This document shows positions 46,648 to 57,130 of a DNA stretch of 64,000 nt, in pieces. The stretch spans positions 8,497,472-8,561,471 of the forward strand of contig ML680086.1 in assembly GCA_007922225.1 (NCBI GenBank). The letters run 5' to 3'. The notes under the pieces were generated by a model. It had not been told where the DNA came from, did not search any database, and saw only the letters and a program-made list of their open reading frames with translations. Each line of letters begins with the position of its first letter. Positions within the stretch are counted from its first letter, which is position 1. Source of the stretch: Emydura subglobosa (lineage: Eukaryota > Chordata > Testudines > Chelidae). The translations under genes were made by a program, and so were the position numbers.

Positions 46648-46878
46648 ATGATGTATAAGGGTGGCATGGGCAGAATAGGCTGTAGTCTTTTTTAAAAAAA
46701 AGCCATATCGCTTTTGAGGAGGGGGTTAAAGATTATTAAACCGCACATAAAAACCGCCACTCAAAACATAGCCAGAGATGTGGTAGGCCACATCTGCAAA
46801 GGTGTTCTGGAAAGGGTGGGTAATCTGGCTACACAGGAGGGATCAGAGTTAATGTACACTAAAAGGAGGAAGCTTTAA
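46648..46878 (+). pseudogene. Polinton small basic core protein, C-terminal part
   Basis: The 77-codon stretch starts MMYKGGMGRIGCSLF, followed by an in-frame TAA. It then continues KKAISLLRRGLKIIKPHIKT, ARDVVGHICKGVLERVG and the basic end YTKRRKL. The pattern (Gly-rich start, amphipathic helix, basic nuclear-signal-like tail) fits adenovirus pVI/pX-like proteins of Polintons. It lies 134 bp before the first readable capsid sequence. Confidence 0.65.
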
Positions 46879-47011
46879 GAGAGAGAGAAATTCATCACAC
46901 CTGCACCATATGTGTTCCCCAAAACACTTTACAAGAAGGACTTTGACATGCAGGGCCTGCCAAAAGCAGACACTTTCCACCTGGCAAAAGAGAGAGATTT
47001 TAATCAATGTG

Positions 47012-47802
47012 ACTTTTGTTCTCTGTGGATCAGAAAAGTGCACCAAATCCGAATTGGACTAGTTCCAAACAGTCCCTTTGCAGACCCACATCAAGAAAAG
47101 CATCTACATCGAGGTACCGCCTTTATTGGCCATTACAGAGGCTGCCCCCTCAATTCTTTTATAGCAGGGAATGATGGATTATATGAATTTAAACAACACG
47201 GTATTGTACCTTCGTTGCAAGATTGTAAAAGAAGACTGAATCGCTCTCACTAGGGTGGCTGAGGTGGGCTGGATAATTACCTTGTGGCCTCTATTTTCAA
47301 AAAATCAGATGTCATGTTGGGTGACCACCTTATAAGCCAAAGCAGCATCTGTTACCTTTATAGGTCCTTTATAGAATCGGTGCTCATTTACAGCCATGAC
47401 ATCCTCCCCACATAATTTTCCACTGGCCTGTTTCACAAAGACATTCCCAAACAACACAAAGCAACAGAGCTGTATGATGAGACACAAAGGCTTATGAGAC
47501 GGGCAAACCTGATGACCCAGAGCAGGAAGATAGAGCTTCTGGATCAACTACACGGTGACAGATTTTTCTTGAAAAATCTTTCATTGAATGGTGCAAATAT
47601 GAAAATTACATTGACATGAGGTAAGCCTTCTGCTTAATGGGTGATGTGATCAAAGACTGTGAACTATATGTTATATCAGCGTCCCTTTTTGTGGCTGGCC
47701 TCGGAGATCCACCTGGGGCATGCGGAGGCTCTGCTTACCATTAATGCTAAATACCCTGCGAACAGTGTAGGAATGAAAATGTTTACCATCCCTGCAGACA
47801 GC
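47012..47802 (+). pseudogene. Polinton major capsid protein (double jelly-roll), 5' part
   Basis: Legible blocks in order, in shifting frames: SEKCTKSELD near 47028; THIKKSIYIEVPPLLAITEA near 47087; MDYMNLNNTVLYLRCKIVKE near 47177; GDHLISQSS near 47321; FHKDIP near 47430; FFLKNLSLNGANMKITLT near 47564; then ALLTINAKYPANSVGMKMF and TIPAD near 47790. These are hallmark stretches of the double jelly-roll hexon-like protein. The reading frame is broken by several frameshifts and stops. The assembly gap cuts it off about two-thirds of the way through. Confidence 0.82.
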
Positions 47803-47812
47803 NNNNNNNNNN
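47803..47812. other. Assembly gap (10 N)
   Basis: Ten N residues. To the left the capsid gene reads on the plus strand; to the right only minus-strand coding character is seen. The true gap size is unknown. Confidence 1.
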
Positions 47813-48740
47813 AGCAGGTGATTGGGTCCTGCATGTCAGACTGATTTTTTTTTTCTTTTGCAAAAGTTGGTAGGTCTATCATCTCATGTAGTGGGTCAGC
47901 AAAGATTTGGGGTGGAGGAGTTATTACCACATCATGTGAGTCCAAATGAGAGCCTTGAATTGCAAAGGAAAAAAACCCATGGGGAGGGATGGAGTTATTT
48001 AAAAATTTTCCTGAAGAGTAAGTCCCATGGGCCCTAAAGAAAGCTTGTTGGTTTGCTTACATGTGTCTGAGATGTGCCAATCAAGGAGCTACACAGAATT
48101 TGGCTGCTGTGGGTAGGGCTGTGTCAACCTTCCATTCTTCTGAGGCCCACACTCCAAGCTCCAGGTAGTTTACTGCATGTAAATATTTTGGATGAGACAA
48201 TATAATAGAAGGCCCTATCTATTCTGCCATTAGAGATCCCATACCACTCCCGATAAGAGTAGAGGTTTGCTCATTGGCCCATACCCCGCTCTGTCCCCAG
48301 TCCCATACAGTGTTGTGCAGAATGTCATAGGGTCTATGATGGACTAGGAAGCATGAAGGTTATTCTCTTGGAGTGTTAGGCTTCCTTCTCCATTTCCTTT
48401 TTGTTATGTGCAATTCACTGGAGAATGGTGCTTCCACAAGCAGAGACCATGGGATGGGATTTTTAAAAGCACTTACATTACTTAAGAGCACAAGCACCAG
48501 TGGCTTGGAGAGGGATCTGCGTGCCTATGTCATTTAGATCCTATTGGCAATTCCAGCCCATAAACCCCAGTGTCACCAGGTAATTCCTGGTGGCCTGGAA
48601 CAGTATAGGGAAAACAAGATGCTTGAAATGCTCCAATTTAACATTTAATCTTGTCTAAATCATCAGCTTTTTTATAACTACAAGCTATTTTATACGCAAG
48701 TGGGCCACTCGCTATGAAATGGGCATGTGTTTCAGCCCAA
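47813..48740 (-). pseudogene. Degenerate retroviral coding relic, possibly Env
   Basis: The minus strand is open over several stretches with protein-like composition: THAHFIASGPLAYKIACSYK (about 48.7 kb); DWGQSGVWANEQTSTLIGSG (about 48.3 kb); HAVNYLELGVWASEEWKVDT (about 48.15 kb); VITPPPQIFADPLHEMIDLP (about 47.9 kb). The Trp-rich, Cys-poor ectodomain style suggests a retroviral envelope, but I see no fusion peptide or membrane anchor, so the family is not established. Frames shift between blocks. Confidence 0.3.
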
Positions 48741-49780
48741 CCATTGATCAAAGCCAAAGCTTCTCAGAACTTGTCAGGACACAACTTTGCAACACAAATC
48801 CAATGGGTTCTTGACCCACTCTAGTTACTGCTGACCCCATCGTGTTAAAACCCTTAATACTAAAATGATGGGTTTCTGATAGGGAGACAGTCTTTAAAAG
48901 GACTCCCACTCTCAGGTTCTGTCCTTAACTATATGTATTCACCAGTGATGAACCCTCTTCTCTATGAAAAAGGATAGGGCAACAAATATAGTATGAATTA
49001 AGTGAATAATTCATTAGCGACATAATAGCTCAGTAGTTAATTAACACGTGGCATAAAGTCGGAAACCCAAACTAAACTAAGGTGGATAACAATAATAAAC
49101 TCATTAACAGATTAGGACATCACCATCTTTCACAACAATAGGGATGACAGACAGGACATAGGAACAGGATCTCCACCCAGACGACGACACCAATACAGGA
49201 CACCAGGAGCAGTGGGACAGGAACGATGACAAGAACTGGATCACAACAGGTAAGTCGTCTTCTTCTTCAGCAAACACAATGAGATTAAACGAACAGCACA
49301 CAACACAACTGCCTCCAGGGCAGGCAGCACAGAATGCTGTTTGCACAATGCTTAAATATCCTGCTGTTACTGGGCAGATTCTATTGATCATGTGACCTTT
49401 CCCACCTCCAAGCTTCCTGCCTTTGTCTCAAAAGAGCACCACAAGCAGAGAAGGGGAAGCAAAATGGAGGGCAAGCAACAACATGTATAAAAAAAATGGC
49501 TAAACAAAAACTTCCCTTACAATGGTCTGGCTCTAGAAGAGAGAAGCACAGCGGCCACCCAGGAAGAGATACAGCTCTGGATTTCTTTGATCCACCATGA
49601 TGAACCAGGGAGAGGTTTTCCAACCCAGGCAGGACAGACCAAAAAGAGGAGCCAGAACATAGAGGACTTAAGTTTTCCATGACCCAAAACACATATTGGC
49701 ACAAATGTGTCCCAGTTTTTGATTTTGAGAATGTGGTCAGCTTGCTGCCATAAATTAGGCTGTCCTAAATTAGGCTGTCA
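48741..49780. other. Non-coding or unreadable stretch
   Basis: No clear gene. Minus-strand frames at 49104-49391 (95 codons) and 49381-49704 (107 codons) overlap end to end and are open, Cys/Ser-rich and unrecognised. They may continue the retroviral relic to the left, but nothing diagnostic is visible. Confidence 0.35.
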
Positions 49781-49890
49781 TTCTACCTCTGCATCTGACA
49801 AAGTGAGCTGAGTCTCACGAAAGCTTATGCCTACAAAAATTAAATTTGTTAGTCTTTAAAGTGCCAAAGAACTCTCGTTGTTTTTGCTGT
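49781..49890 (+). repeat. Penelope-type repeat tail with hammerhead-like core
   Basis: This is a common sauropsid repeat tail: 'ttctacctctgcatctgac', 'cacgaaagcttatgcctac', 'tttgttagtctttaaagtgc'. Positions 49795-49822 have CTGACAA, a GTGAG/CTCAC hairpin stem (49803-49807 with 49814-49818) and GAAA. This is the hammerhead ribozyme core layout, with the invariant G of CUGANGA replaced by A, so it should be inactive. Confidence 0.5.
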
Positions 49891-49925
49891 CCTAAAAGAT
49901 ACTTGTTAGAAATAATCAAACAGGT

Positions 49926-50700
49926 TGTACCGGGGTCGGATTGGGGAGACAAAACCCTTTATTGCCTGCTCGTTCCACCTCGACGCCGCAAGTGAGCAAC
50001 GAAGGGGTTACTTTACAATTCTTTTATCCATAACAGTATGTAAATGTATACATTTTCAGCAACTCCCCATAGACCCTTTTTGGTTACACTGAGAACCTAT
50101 AAAATGAATATTAACAACTACATAATGAATATAATTATACCCAACCCTGTTTGTTGTTTACAGGATTACCATACAGAGGTCAGGCACATTACCTTGAAAC
50201 TTACTAATGTTCTTTAAAATATACTGTATGCAAGGGAGGGAAAGAAGATAATGCTATATTCCCACCAAAGACCTTGAACAGAAGGGAGAATAGTTATTTG
50301 TTAGTCTCATTCCTTGCGCAAATGGCTAGGAAGGGAAGGAAAGAAGAGAGATAACAGACTCTAGCTAAAATTCACACCAAGTAACAGAAACAAGGTTTTG
50401 CCTGTGCCATGACTCCATTCCCTATAGCTTAGGCCTGATTACTTGTCCAGCTTTTAACTCTTTACTCTCCTACAATACTCTTCAGTTTCTTTATATTTCC
50501 TGAGAGGCTAGGTGGGGAGGGATAACAAGATGCTGATCTGCATCTCTTAATACAGAGAAAATATCATTGGAACACATAAGTCAGAGCCCAGCTAGAATAC
50601 AGCTATGCATCATCGGTGCTGCAGTAGGAGGAATTACATCCAATTGATCAGCCCCATACCTGACCTACCTTTTCTTCTCCTTATACTTATTTCAGTGTAT
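49926..50700 (-). mobile_element. LTR-type element, minus orientation (right end uncertain)
   Basis: On the minus strand the sequence ends ...CCCGGTACA at 49926. 'gcaataaaggg' (AATAAA signal) lies about 30 bases inside, as at an R-U5 boundary. No second target duplication was found, so the right edge is a guess. No coding capacity. Confidence 0.4.
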
Positions 50701-50748
50701 TTTGAAAAAGAGGCTATTCAATACTAAGTATTCTCCAATGCTGTAGGC

Positions 50749-53472
50749 CAGTGATGCACCAGCTGTTCCAGTAGTGCCCCCCATTACCATTCACAGAATT
50801 TTTTTTGCATCATCCCTCCAATACTTGTAATCTGAAACTGGGATTTTTTTGGGCAAATTGGCGGAAGGAATGAAAATTAAATTTTTTATTACTAACTTTA
50901 AAAGACTAGGTAAAGGTTATTAGGCAGTACTAAACACAAAGTATTACAAACTACAAACATATTTTTAAAAAATTTCAAATAAAAAAAAATTAATCACTCA
51001 TTAACTGTTCCTCCTTCAGTGAGACAGATGGGCCTGCATTTCTGAGGCAATGACATCCATTCTCGGTTTTATCTCGGAAACTGCTACTCTGAGATTATTT
51101 TCCACCTGCAGTCATGAGCTCTGTTTGGTCTTGATTGCCACCATCTTGGAGAAGGTAATTTTACACAGGTATTTGGATACAAATGGCAAGAGCACTTCCA
51201 GGGCAGTTGCTGAGAGTCCTGGATACTCCTTTTTCACAGAGAGCCAAAAGCTTCCCAGCACTTTTCCTTTGAATTGCATTGACTGGATGTGATCACTTGA
51301 CAGTTCTGACAGCACTTCTTGTTCAGCAAGAGGGAGATGTGTAGCTGCAAAATCTGCACAAAAAGTATTTCTAATCCAATCAATCTCCTTTACTGGCAAT
51401 CCATTAAACTTCTCCAATAACTCTTGAAGGAGATTTTAAGGGTGATTGGAGACAACTTCCTCAATTTGTTTATGGTGAAGTTGATATTCTTTTGGGAATT
51501 CACTGAGCAATGGAAACTGTCTGCATTTCCTTCTTCATATTTCTCTCTCCACAGAGTGAGCTTCTTCAAGAATGCAGAAATCTTGTCACCAAGCAGCAAG
51601 ATGTTGCTATTCTTTCCTTGGAATGAAGTGTTGAGATCATTTAATTTCTCAAATTTGTCTACAAGATACCAAAGAATCAAGAGCTGTCTTTCATTGATTA
51701 AGTTTCAGCCATGCAGGGTTGTGTTCCGACAGGAAGAGATGGAATTCATTCTTGAGACTAACAACATAACAAAACACCTTCCCTTGGACAATCATCTATG
51801 TTCCATAGGAAGGAGGAGCTTGTCAGGCAAGGAGCCCATTTCATTGCATAGAATAGAAAATAGCGAACTTTTTAAAGCAGATGCTTTAACAAAATTCACA
51901 ATTTGCACTGCATCATTCAAAACCTTGTTTGCTTCAGGTGCCAGTTTTTTAGCAGCCAGAGCCTCACAGTGTATCATTCCAATGTATGAATTTAATGTGG
52001 GGTGCAATGTTGAGTACTTTCTCTCTGAAGCACTTGGGACCCCTCATCGCACGTCCACCATCAGTACACACACCAATGCAATGAGACCGTGACAGGCCAT
52101 GTGCTCTGCCAATCTTCACAAGATTGAAGATGTCTTCTCCCATAGTTTGCCCCTCAAGTGGTTTGCAGAACAGCATATCTTCCAGAATTTCACCCTCATC
52201 ACAACTACTGACAAACACAATGAGTTGAGCCAAATTTGCGATATCAGTGCTCTCATCAAGTTCCATAACAAACTTTGTGCTTCATTTAACTCTAGTCAAA
52301 AGTTTCTATTTTATAGCTTTAGAAAGTTATTGATCTGCTTATTCATAGTATCCTGTGACAGAGAAAAGTTTTCAAAGTTTCACCATATCTATCTTCATGC
52401 ATAATTTGAGCCATCTTTACCACAGCTGATAATACTAATGCCTCACCAACATAATGCTTCTTCATCGACTTAGCAATCAAGTATGCTACTTCAAGGGATG
52501 CTTTCAGAGCTTTTGACCGCACAGTCACTTGTTTTCCCACCATGTCTGTTTGACCGCCCGGTGACCTAGCATTTGGAAAAAATTAAAGTCTTTATTTGTG
52601 TGCTCAGAATGTTTCATAATCAACTGACATCCGAGCTTCAACAGTTTCATGCTGTCATTTGCTAATACTTCAGAACACCTAGCAGTCATTGCTCATGATT
52701 GACAAGAGTCCATGAGAATGCCAGTTTTAAATATTCATTCTGATATTTTTTTAATGTAAAACTTAAAGGTTCTTTGATATCACATTTCATAGCAGACTTA
52801 CTAGCCCCATCACTTGTTGAAGTTTCACATACAAGTTCAGCTGCAGTACCAGTCGTACAAGTGGGTTTTTTTACATTTATTGGAGTAACATTAGCTTCTG
52901 ATGAGGAATCAGAAACACTGCAACATTTTACCACACACAACCCAGTTATCCATTTTCTTTGAAAAAGATTGAACTAACCTTTAGAAAGGAATACAAACAC
53001 AGTGCACTCGATACTGACTGTAGTAGAGTCTTTGATTGGTGCTTTTTATGGTGTCATAATCTGTGCATTGCTGATTAGACTGTGCATGCCAGAGACTTGA
53101 AGGTCACACTTGAAGGTGGAGAGGAATACAGAGATGAGACCATTCATTCATTCATTCGGTTTAGTGTTAGAGCATCTGATTCACTCAGGAGGTCCCAGGC
53201 TCTCAATTATTATTATGTGTTGCCAGTTTATGTCTTTTAATATCATTTATCAATTATTAAATGGGTTTTAAAATTAATTTTAAAGGTATAGTAAGGCTAC
53301 TGTAGTTATGAAACTTATCAAATTGTTGAAAATAAGCCAGCCTGTGCTTTTATTTGTGTATTTGTTTTTTATAAAGAATGAAAGGCTGAAGTTTCTTCAC
53401 AACCCCTGACAACCTCTTGTGCCACCCCCGAGGGGTTTGCTGGCCCCCTCCCCCTGGGTTGGCGCACCACAG
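50749..53472 (-). mobile_element. hAT DNA transposon (ZBED5-like type), complete but inactive
   Basis: The left end CAGTGATGCACC and the reverse complement of the right end CTGTGGTGCGCC form imperfect terminal inverted repeats. They are flanked by 8-bp target duplications with one mismatch (CTGTAGGC at 50741-50748, CTCTAGGC at 53473-53480). Both the 8-bp length and the CAG-type ends are hAT hallmarks. The transposase relic lies inside on the minus strand. Confidence 0.8.
51050..52960 (-). pseudogene. hAT transposase, ZBED5/SCAND3-like, broken
   Basis: On the minus strand, order N to C: a Ser/Thr-rich N-terminus (52940); KYQNEYLKLAFSW; an alpha-helical AYLIAKSMKKHYVGEAL block (52.5 kb); the first catalytic Asp in MELDESTDIANLAQLIVF (52.26 kb); LFCKPLEGQTMGEDIF; the second in GVCTDGGRAM (52.08 kb); CEALAAKKL; and the C-terminal dimerisation region SFWLSVKKEYPGLSATALEV (51.22 kb) with the catalytic Glu region. 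It would excise and reinsert the element. At least five frameshifts or stops separate these blocks. Domesticated relatives (ZBED5, FAM200) exist in vertebrates, but this copy is not one. Confidence 0.85.
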
Positions 53473-53959
53473 CTCTAGGCACATAACTTATAATAAAAAA
53501 CAAAACATATCTAATAACTTCACTTGTCCTGCTGAGAACATTAAAAGTTTCCCTTATTTCTTTAGCCGGGCTATTGAAGTCTGATTGTGAGTTATTTTTA
53601 ATGAAAACAAATGTTCCAATGATCAAAAAGAGGTTTCTGCAAAACAACTAGTTCAAGCATTAAAAACAGTGAATGCCAGCAGCCCTCACAAACCTATGTA
53701 CACACTTCACTGCTGAAGAACTGCCTCCAACAAACCAGTGTGCAGAGCAACTCTACAATAAACAAACCAGGGCTCAAGCCTGCACCAGTGAAGTCCATGG
53801 GAGTTTGCTGTTGAATGATATGGGATCAGGAGCAGACCCCCAGTATTTACAGCCCAGCACTTATGAGCAGCCTGACAATAGCATATAACAGACCAGCACA
53901 TACAGCTTAGCAGAACAGCCAGCTCACTATTTACAGATAAAAAATAAAGAGAGAGGATT

Positions 53960-54190
53960 GGTCCACCAATGGCTATTAGCCAAGATGATCAGGGATGCAG
54001 CCCCATGCTCTGGGTGTCCCTAAGCCTTTGACTGACAGAAGCGTGGAGTTGATGACAGGATGGATCACATGATAATTGCTCTGTTCTGTTCATTTCCTCT
54101 GAAGCACTGGGCATTGGCCACCATTGGAAGACACAATACTGAGCTAGATAGACCATTGATCTGACCCAGTATGGCCATTCTTAAGAGTTG
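53960..54190 (+). mobile_element. CR1-type 3' tail fragment
   Basis: 'gatggatcacatgataattg', 'gggcattggccaccattgga', 'gctagatagaccattgatc' and 'cccagtatggccattctta' follow the common sauropsid CR1 3' end in order. Confidence 0.7.
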
Positions 54191-54624
54191 CTTAAGAAAA
54201 AGATGCCGCTTTGCTCTCTCAATTCTGCTCTATAGAGTGAGGGGGGAATAATATTTTTATGAACAACATGAAAATACTTTGTCTCTTTTAAGGCTGGGTT
54301 AGCAGCAAGTCAGTTATGAACCACCTTTAAGAGGTTCTCAAAGAGATACTTTCAAGGTTCTCAGCTCCAAAATTTAACTCCCCCTAAATACTGAGAGTGA
54401 GTAATATAAGCCCGCCAACATTAAGCCTGTTTAAACCAAGCTAATATATCCGGTACTTGGATTTTGTTTTTTGAAACACCATGCAAAGAGGAGATTTCCT
54501 CTTACATTGTAAGTCAGGACTTGTATTAGAAAAAAGTAGTTTCTTGGTAAAACCTGGGCATTTCAAGGGTCCATGCCTACAGTACTGATCAACAAGCGTA
54601 TGGGAAGCTAGCTAATGCATGAGA

Positions 54625-55095
54625 GGAAGGATGGCTGTGTGGCTAAGGCACTGGTTTAGAGTTTAACTTGCTGGTTCTTCCCCAACCTCCCCATGTGTGA
54701 TCCTGGGAAAACCATATATTGCCAATTTTTTCATTGCTCAGCATACAGATTTTCCTTAGAGGCATCCAAATAAGTGCCAGATTTTCAGATGTGCCCACAT
54801 GCCAGCTGATCCCATTGTGGTGCTGATGGTCACACTTTCAAAAAAACTCAGTTCCCAGTTTACACCCACTGTGCTGAGATCTTTTGTAAATCTAGCCACT
54901 TGTTTTGATCCCCCAATGAGAGCTCAGCTCTTTTGAAAATCTGATCTTCAGTCTCTCTGTGCCCACTCTGCCATCTGTAAATGGGGATAATGATAACTCC
55001 CTACCTCAGAGGGATACAATGAGATCATATTCATTATTACATATGTGGCACCCAAACACTCTGACGGTGGGGGGCATATAAGATCAGAGATCTTC
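54625..55095 (+). repeat. MIR-like SINE, interrupted
   Basis: The head near 54630 ('gtgtggctaaggcactgg', then 'ctggttc') looks like tRNA-type A and B boxes. The tail at 54950-55030 ('tgtgcccactctgcc', 'gtaaatggggataatgata', 'ctacctcagagggatacaat') is the MIR core end. About 200 bp of other repeat-like DNA separate them. Confidence 0.5.
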
Positions 55096-55659
55096 TTAGG
55101 GTATCCACAACATGTCTCAGGTGGCACATGACCAGGATACATCACTGAATTTGGTCCACTGGTTGGATCATTAGCTTCCCCAGCTTGGGCCAGGTACTGA
55201 CAGGGAGTGTGACGTGAATGCTAAAATCCATGCCCGCCCGGTCATAGATAAACAGAATGCTCACAAATACACAGAAGCCTGAAATTAATAACATTACCCT
55301 TCACTGCATTTGTAGAACAGAAATCAGACCCAGTTCAGTCATTCTGGACTGAAAAATATAAACCCTATAGCAGATAGAAACATGGTGGCTGAATAATTGT
55401 GGTTACAAAGTTGCAAAGTACCTCTTCAGCAATTGCATCCACAAGCCCACAATCACACATGCCAACTATGCTGTGCAGTCTTTAGATTTTTAGAGACCTT
55501 TTGATAATTTGGCCCATTAGGACTTATATTGGCCTCTTATCTACAAAGATTTTGCTCTTCAGCTCATCTTAAAGTTGTTGCATTACTGGATTGAATCTTG
55601 TTAAAAGAAAAACTCATAATTAGCGTTTCGGGGAGGGCAGAATGGAAAGCATCATATGT

Positions 55660-57130
55660 TCACAGAATCGTAGCACTGCAAGGGACCTCAGGAGGTCATC
55701 TAGTCCAGTCCCTGAACTCAAGGCAGGACTAAGTATTATCTAGACCATTCCTGACAGGTGCTTGTCTAACCTGCTCTTAAAACCTATGACGGTGATTCCA
55801 CAATGTCCCTGGGCAATTAATTCCAGTTCTTAACTGCCCTGACAGGAAGTTTTTCCTCACGTACAACCTAAACTGCCCGTGCTGCAATTTAAGCCCCATT
55901 GCCTCTTGTCCTATCCTCAGAGGTTAAAGAGAACAATTTTTCTTCCTCCTCCTTGAAACAACCTTTTATGTAATTGAAAACTGTTATGATGCCCCCCTCA
56001 GTCTTCTCTTCTCCAGACTAAACAAATCTAGATTTTTCAATCATGCCTTATAGGTCATGTTTTCTAGATCTTTAATCATTTTTGTTGCTTTCTCTGGACT
56101 TTCTCCCTTTTGTCCACATATTTCCTGAAATGTGGTGCCCAGAACAGGACACAATATTCCAGTTGAGGTCTAATCAGCGCAGATTAGAGCGAAGAATTAC
56201 TTCTTGTGTCTTGCTTACAACACTCCTGCTAATACACCCCAGACTGATGTTTGCTTTTTTTGCCACAGTGTTGCAAAATATTTTGACTCATATTTTAGCT
56301 TGCAGTCCACTATGCCGCCCTTTCTGCAGTACTCCTTTGTAGGCAGTCATTTTTCACTTTGTGTGTGTGCAATTGAATGTTTCTTCCTGAGTGGAGTACT
56401 TTGCATTTGTCCTTACTGAATGCCATCTTATTTACTTCAGACCATTTCTCCAGTTTGTCCAGATCATATTTAATTTTAATCCTATTGTCCAAACACTTGC
56501 AACCCCTCCCATCTTGGTATCATCCACAAACTTTTCAAGTTTTCCCTTTATGCCATTATCTAAATCATTGATGAAAATATTGAACAGAACTGAACCAGAA
56601 CTGATCTCTCCAAGACTCCAATTGATATGCCCTTCCAGCTTGTCTGTGAACCACTGATAACTACTCCCTGGGAATGGTTTTCCAATTAGTTACTCACCTA
56701 CCTTATAATAGCTCCATCTATGTTGTATTTTCCTTGTTTGTTTATGAGAAGTACATGCAAGACAATATCAAAAGCCTTACTAAAGTCACACCTCATCTAC
56801 CACTTCCCACTATCCACAAGTCTTGTTACCCTGTCAAAGAAAGCTATTAGGTTGGTTTGACATGATTTTCTCTTGACAATTCCATGCTGACTGTTACTTA
56901 CCAACTTATCTTCCAGATGTCTGCAAATTGATTGCTTAATTATTTGCTCCATTATCTTTCCAGGTACTGAAGTTAAGCTGTCTGGTTTGTAATTCCCTGG
57001 GTTGTTCTTATATTTGCTCTTTTTCTGTCTTTTGGAATCTCACCTGTCTTCCATGACTTTTTGAAGATAATCGCTAATGGCTCAAATTCCTCCTCAGTCA
57101 GCTCCTTAAGTATTCTAGCATGTATTTGTA
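55660..57130 (-). mobile_element. CR1 LINE, RT to 3' end
   Basis: Reading the minus strand, RT relics lie at 57.1-56.4 kb (ILKELTEEEFEPLAIIFKKS at the 5' side; LDKLEKWSEVNKMAFSKDKC at 56.43 kb). They are followed by the C-terminal part and the CR1 tail in reverse, ending 'cagaatcgtagcactgcaag' at 55.66 kb. 5'-truncated. Confidence 0.9.

Larger units (their letters stand above)
44540..47850 (+). mobile_element. Degraded Polinton/Maverick (adintovirus-like) element, capsid module
   Basis: Four plus-strand coding relics lie in the order known for Polinton-type elements: integrase-tail-like, penton-like minor capsid protein, small basic core protein and double jelly-roll major capsid protein. 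All carry stops or frameshifts. A 487-bp solo LTR interrupts the second gene pair, and a 10-base assembly gap ends the last. Polymerase B, packaging ATPase, protease and terminal inverted repeats were not found. They may be lost, or lie in unreadable flanks. Confidence 0.75.
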
